Shown here in pieces: positions 59,749 through 64,000 of a stretch of DNA of 64,000 nucleotides. Origin of the DNA: Rhododendron vialii (lineage: Eukaryota > Streptophyta > Magnoliopsida > Ericales > Ericaceae); assembly GCF_030253575.1 (NCBI RefSeq), contig NC_080562.1:24889352-24953351 (forward strand), in the 5' to 3' direction. A program made the position numbers and the translations under genes. The notes under the pieces were generated by a model. That model worked only from the letters and a program-made list of their open reading frames with translations, searched no databases and was not told the origin of the DNA. Numbering within the stretch: the stretch's first letter is position 1; each line of letters begins with the position of its first letter.

Positions 59749-62420
59749 CCCGAGCCGTTCTACTAGCATTAAAATCAATTCTCTCTATCACACACACACT
59801 GTAACGCCCCGACTTTCAGGAAGCAATATAAAATAAAATCTTAAGAAAATTTGCTAAATAAATATAATTTTTCAAAATAAAGTTTAGCTATTACAGTCAC
59901 AAAATAAATTTACTGATTCAAAATACATTAATTTCAGAGCTGACTCTAAGCTTGATATAAATCCAAAACATACTCAATTTTCGTTCCTGATATTCTTTCC
60001 GTGTTGAACTGCAACATCTTTGAATCCTTTCCATTGAATCCTGCGCCAGCTGGCAAATTGATCGCCGAAGCAAACGATTTGCCATGATACAGACGTATCT
60101 GTAAGTGATAAATCACCCAGTAGAATAATCCAACTCAACCACCCCTCTTATTTTACAATTAGCAGGTAATAAGATAATATTGAATCGAAAAAGCCAAACA
60201 AATATTCTCCACATAAGCCAATTCATTACTATCCATAACCTAATATGAAATCTAAGATCTCTCCGCGAGATCTTCCCTCCCCAACCGCTAGCTATGCCCT
60301 GTCCCATGAGCTCACTTTCTTTTGTTGTCGCAGATTGCACTTCAGTTATGTACCTAGCGTGTATCCCTCTCATTACAACAAAAGAAAGCTTATCATGCCC
60401 GAATCATAATTAGGGTTCACTTATCTTATATACCACTTCACAATCATCACTGGGCTTACTTTGCTAGTATCAATACATCATTCATCATTGGGCTTACTTT
60501 GCCAATCATCATTCATCAATCAACACTGGGCTTACTTTGCCAGTTTCAAACCATCACATCCAACTCATCACATCTCAAAATCCCGCCTGCAGGCATTCTA
60601 AAGAAAACAAAACTTTCCAATTCATCCATACCTAGCATCGTCTAAGTGAACTCTATTCGCATACCACCCCATGTCTCTAGGGTCTAATCTAGCATTTAAA
60701 TCAAGTATCGGCACAATATGCAATTAATCAATAATAATTAAAACGATTAATAATTAATGAAATCACGCAACTTTTTATGGATGGGCCGTTGCCCTTTATC
60801 TTGTATGGTCAAGAAGTAAATATTATTAACAGAAATCTTTATTAATAAAAAAATAATAATTTTGTACAATTACTAGTAACTCTAGGCTTATTTTTTTATG
60901 AATTTAAATCAACATATTAGTGATAATATAACGATGGGGTCGAACTGGACAATTAAGTAACCTAAGGGCCTAATTGTTTTAAGTCTATAACTCAATTGGG
61001 CCAAATTTCTATACTAAACAACCTCAAGGGTGTAACTGCAATAAGATAACCAATTACATTTATTAATGATCTGGGCTGAAACGTTACATTTAAAAAGAGC
61101 AGGGGGATAAGTGTAATTATAGTGTCAATTTTTCTAAAACTTCCAGCGGTGAACAGTTCCAAAGGAAAAAAAAAATGATCAGCAAGCGCGGCTACAAACA
61201 GTGCGCAGTGTTTTTTTTTTTTTTTCCAAAAAATTTGGGTTTCGTTCGTTGAATTCCAATCTCGATTCTTTTTTTGTTCTAGTCATAAAAACTAACATCT
61301 TAGCACATTAATATACTTAGAGAGGAGATTGGAATGAATTATAATACCTTTAATCGGATCGAATTGATTTAGAAACGAATCTTGAATTTTGGGGAAGAAG
61401 ACTTCGGGTTCTTTGATCGGGAGACGTTGGGATCAAATTGGACGATGCTTGGTGATGCTAGGAGTTGTGGGAAGAGTTTGGAACGATCGAATTAGATTTC
61501 GGTCGGGTCTTGGTACAAAACCCACTTTTCTCTCTCTCTCTTTCTCTCTCTAAAACTCCATGGATTGAAACTTGGTTTTCTCTGGTTTTTCTCTCTTTTG
61601 GACTGGTGAGCCGTGGGGAATATTGTGGTGTAAATTTCGTGGGTCATTGGGGTGGGGTATTTATAGGAGAATGAATTTTGGTGGAAGAGAATAAGAGTGA
61701 ATTTAATGGGGTTGGGTTCATGGGATTTAGAATGGACGAATTTGGCTTGGTTTTAGGGTTAGGGAGGAAGTAGAGACTGAGTAGGAGACAGAGAGACGGA
61801 AAGAGTTTGTATTTGTGAATGCATGTAATTTGTGTGTAGGAAAATTTTAAAAAGAATACATGTATATATTACATGCATAATTGTATTTTAAAAAAAAGAA
61901 TTGCATTAAGGAAAATAATTCTAAATAATATTATATTTAGGAAAGAAAAATTGGGTCAAAAATCCGGATCGTTACACACACTTCGGGTAGGTTTGAATTA
62001 AAAAGTAGGGAGTGATTTTTTTTCATCTTAATTCAATTTTATTTTTTTTGCATTTGGTAGTTTTGCGTCACACTTTTGACTTACTGGTTCATCTCCATGA
62101 GAGGAACCGAAAAAAGTAAAAAAATTTGATTGAAACTCATTTTTTTTTTTAAAAAGACAAAAATAAGTCAAAAAGACATCTCTTTGACTTATTTTTTTCT
62201 CTTTTTCAAAAAAAATTGGGTTCCAATAAAAAAATTATAATTTTTTTGTTACTCTCGTCGAGACGAATCAATAAGTCACAAAAATTTGACGCAAAACTAA
62301 CAAATGCAAAAAAAATTGAATAAAGGTGAAAAAAAATCACTCCCTACTTTTTAATTCAAACCTACCCCGAAGTGTGTGTGATAGAGAAAATTGATTTTAA
62401 TGCTAGTAGAATGGCTCGGG
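59749..62420. mobile_element. palindromic foldback element split by solo LTR
   Basis: The left arm (59749-59799 plus 61982 to about 62160) is the inverse of the right arm (about 62170-62420). Shared blocks are CCCGAGCC at the ends, CTACTAGCATTAAAATCAAT, CTATCACACACAC and TTGAATTAAAAAGTAGGGAG. Without the LTR the element is about 490 bp and palindromic almost to its centre. No target duplication was identified. Confidence 0.85.
59800..61976. mobile_element. solo LTR C inside foldback arm
   Basis: 2177 bp with ends TGTAACGCCCCGACTTTC and GGATCGTTACA, flanked by CACAC (59795-59799 and 61977-61981). The uninterrupted right arm of the host palindrome shows the empty site, proving the insertion. 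TGTAACGCCCC...GTTACA is typical of plant Gypsy LTRs. Three CTGGGCTTACTTTGCCA-type units lie at about 60449-60543. No coding domains. Confidence 0.92.
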
Positions 62421-62513
62421 AGAAAATCACTCCATACTTATCTTTTTTAGTTTGGGAGAAAATACTTTGTTTTGCTTGTCTATAATTGTTTTGGCATTAT
62501 CAATTTCCTATTT
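62421..62513. other. spacer between foldback and tandem duplication
   Basis: Short AT-rich spacer with no recognisable feature. Confidence 0.4.
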
Positions 62514-63430
62514 GCAAATCTTTCGTATTTGTTAAACTGTCTTCTTTGCTTTATTTTGTATTTTTTCAAAAAAAATTTGAGTTCCAATCATAATTTTAAA
62601 TTCCTCTTAGCAAGACGAACTAATAATACTTTTTCATTTAAGCGAACACTTCTAATATGAAGGGATCCAAACAAAATGTGGTGGAGGGAGAAAATGAAAT
62701 TTTGAACATAATGCTCATGAGACGGAAATAATATGTCGAAAGTTGTAGAATCAAAATAAGTGCCCATTGAAAGGCCTAAGAGCCAAAAATCCGTTATGAC
62801 CATTTAAAATAAAATGACCAGAAAATAAGATCTTTGCACCGGTTTAAACATATTGAAAATTAAAACACTTAATTTCTTAACTATATTTTTAATATATAAA
62901 CTATGTAAAAAAAATAAGCGTTCCAATTTTTAATCCGTTTGAATCGGTGCGAAAATGTTTTTTTTTTTGCAAATCTTTCGTGTTTGTTAAACTGTCTTCT
63001 TTGCTTTATTTTGTGTTTTTTCAAAAATTTTTGAGTTCCAATCATAATTTTAAAAAATTTTAAATTCCTCTTAGCAAGACGAACTAATAATACTTTTTCA
63101 TTTAAGCGAACACTTCTAATATGAAAGGATCCAAACGAAATGTGGTGGAGGGTAAAAAATGAAATTTTGAACATAATGCTCATGAGACGGAAATAATATG
63201 TCAAAAGTTGTAGAATCAAAATAAGTGCCCATTGAAGGGCCTAAGAGCCAAAAATCCATTATGACTATTTAAGATAAAATGACCAGAAAATAAGATCTTT
63301 GCACCGGTTTAAACTTATTGAAAATTAAAACACTTAATTTCTTAACTATATTTTTAATATATAAACTATGTAAAAAAAATAAGTGTTTCAATTTTTAATC
63401 CGTTTGAATCGGTGCGAAAATGTTATTTTT
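62514..63430. repeat. 455-bp tandem duplication
   Basis: The unit from GCAAATCTTTCGTATTTG (62514) recurs from 62969 with about 95 percent identity and small indels. Both units contain GCACCGGTTTAAAC and, inverted near their ends, GTTTGAATCGGTGC, so each unit includes a hairpin-forming section. Confidence 0.92.
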
Positions 63431-63634
63431 TTGATCATTTTATCCTACATGTTCATAATAAATTTTTGACTCTAAAGCCTTTCAACGAGCACCCTAAGAC
63501 TTTTTATTTAGTTTTAGAACTCTCTTAGGATGCTCGCTGAAAGGCCTTAGAGCCAAAGAATTATTATGACCATTGAGGATAAAATGATAAAAAAATTAGA
63601 TCTTTGCACCGATTCAACCGGATTATAAATCGGA
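63390..63634. mobile_element. hairpin MITE related to the 455-bp units
   Basis: A palindrome centred near 63510. AATCCGTTTGAATCGGTGC pairs with GCACCGATTCAACCGGATT, and CTCTAAAGCCTTTCA pairs with TGAAAGGCCTTAGAG. Similar sequence occurs inside each 455-bp unit. Confidence 0.75.
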
Positions 63635-64000
63635 ACATTTAAATAATATTTAATAAATAAAAGAGAAAAAAGATATAAATATTATTAAGTAAATAAAGGA
63701 GAAAATAGGCTGGGGGTATATTTGGAAGAGCGAGGGTGGGGTCGGGAGGGGTGTGTGTCAGGAGGGGGGAAAAGCACCTCTCGACCAAAAAAGAGAAAAA
63801 GAGAAAAAGAATTTCTTTTCACCTCTGGTGGTGATTAGAACTCCAATCATTATGGGACACGTATGGAGCAAACGTGGGCCTGACCTCATTGTGAAACTCA
63901 CCCTGCTTTTGGAGCAGTAGTGTTCTTGTGGGTCCTGGGGATGTGACTTTCATACAGTGTACTCCTCTCCATTCTTTGGTCTCGCATCCTATTTTAATCG
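63635..64000. other. right edge, nothing recognised
   Basis: Purine-rich tract to about 63810, then unique-looking sequence. No gene could be supported. Confidence 0.5.

Overview
This window is nuclear DNA from a flowering plant, most likely a woody eudicot. The evidence is GT-AG introns, three genes with plant-specific or plant-typical products, AT-rich intergenic DNA, many (CT)n/(GA)n microsatellites next to genes, and a heavy load of plant transposons (L1 LINE, hAT, Tourist, Stowaway and Mutator MITEs, a TRIM, solo LTRs). No RNA gene, CRISPR array or organellar sequence was seen. All coordinates and splice joints were read by eye from the sequence; nothing was aligned by software.

Three intact-looking genes are present. 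(1) A GPAT1-like glycerol-3-phosphate acyltransferase on the minus strand (13090 to 8757, 3 exons, 544 aa). A 5'-truncated, nearly identical copy of its first exon and intron lies at 1-2446. (2) A PRS4-type ribose-phosphate pyrophosphokinase on the plus strand (37706 to 44313, 7 exons, 319 aa). (3) A MEI2-like RNA-binding protein on the minus strand (CDS 56231 to 45858, 12 coding exons, 841 aa), with a separate 5'UTR exon near 58555-58850. PRS4 and the MEI2-like gene converge on a 1.5 kb intergenic gap. All three exon sets sum to a multiple of three with matching phases, which supports the models. The genes show no functional link to one another.

The middle (18081-33118) is a nested transposon complex. 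An inverted-repeat element of about 1.3 kb received a full-length L1 LINE of about 5.9 kb (16-bp target duplication). The LINE was then hit separately by a 1.9 kb solo LTR (5-bp duplication), a 3.9 kb hAT transposon (7-bp duplication) and a second 1.9 kb solo LTR (5-bp duplication). Removing the inserts rejoins the LINE reading frame. All members look dead: the LINE and the hAT carry stops and frameshifts.

The right end (58.9-64 kb) is also repeat-rich: poly-C and CT tracts, a palindromic element split by a 2.2 kb solo LTR, and a 455-bp tandem duplication followed by a hairpin element. The left end holds the GPAT1 duplication, a truncated LTR with 70-bp tandem repeats, and a decayed LINE 3' end.
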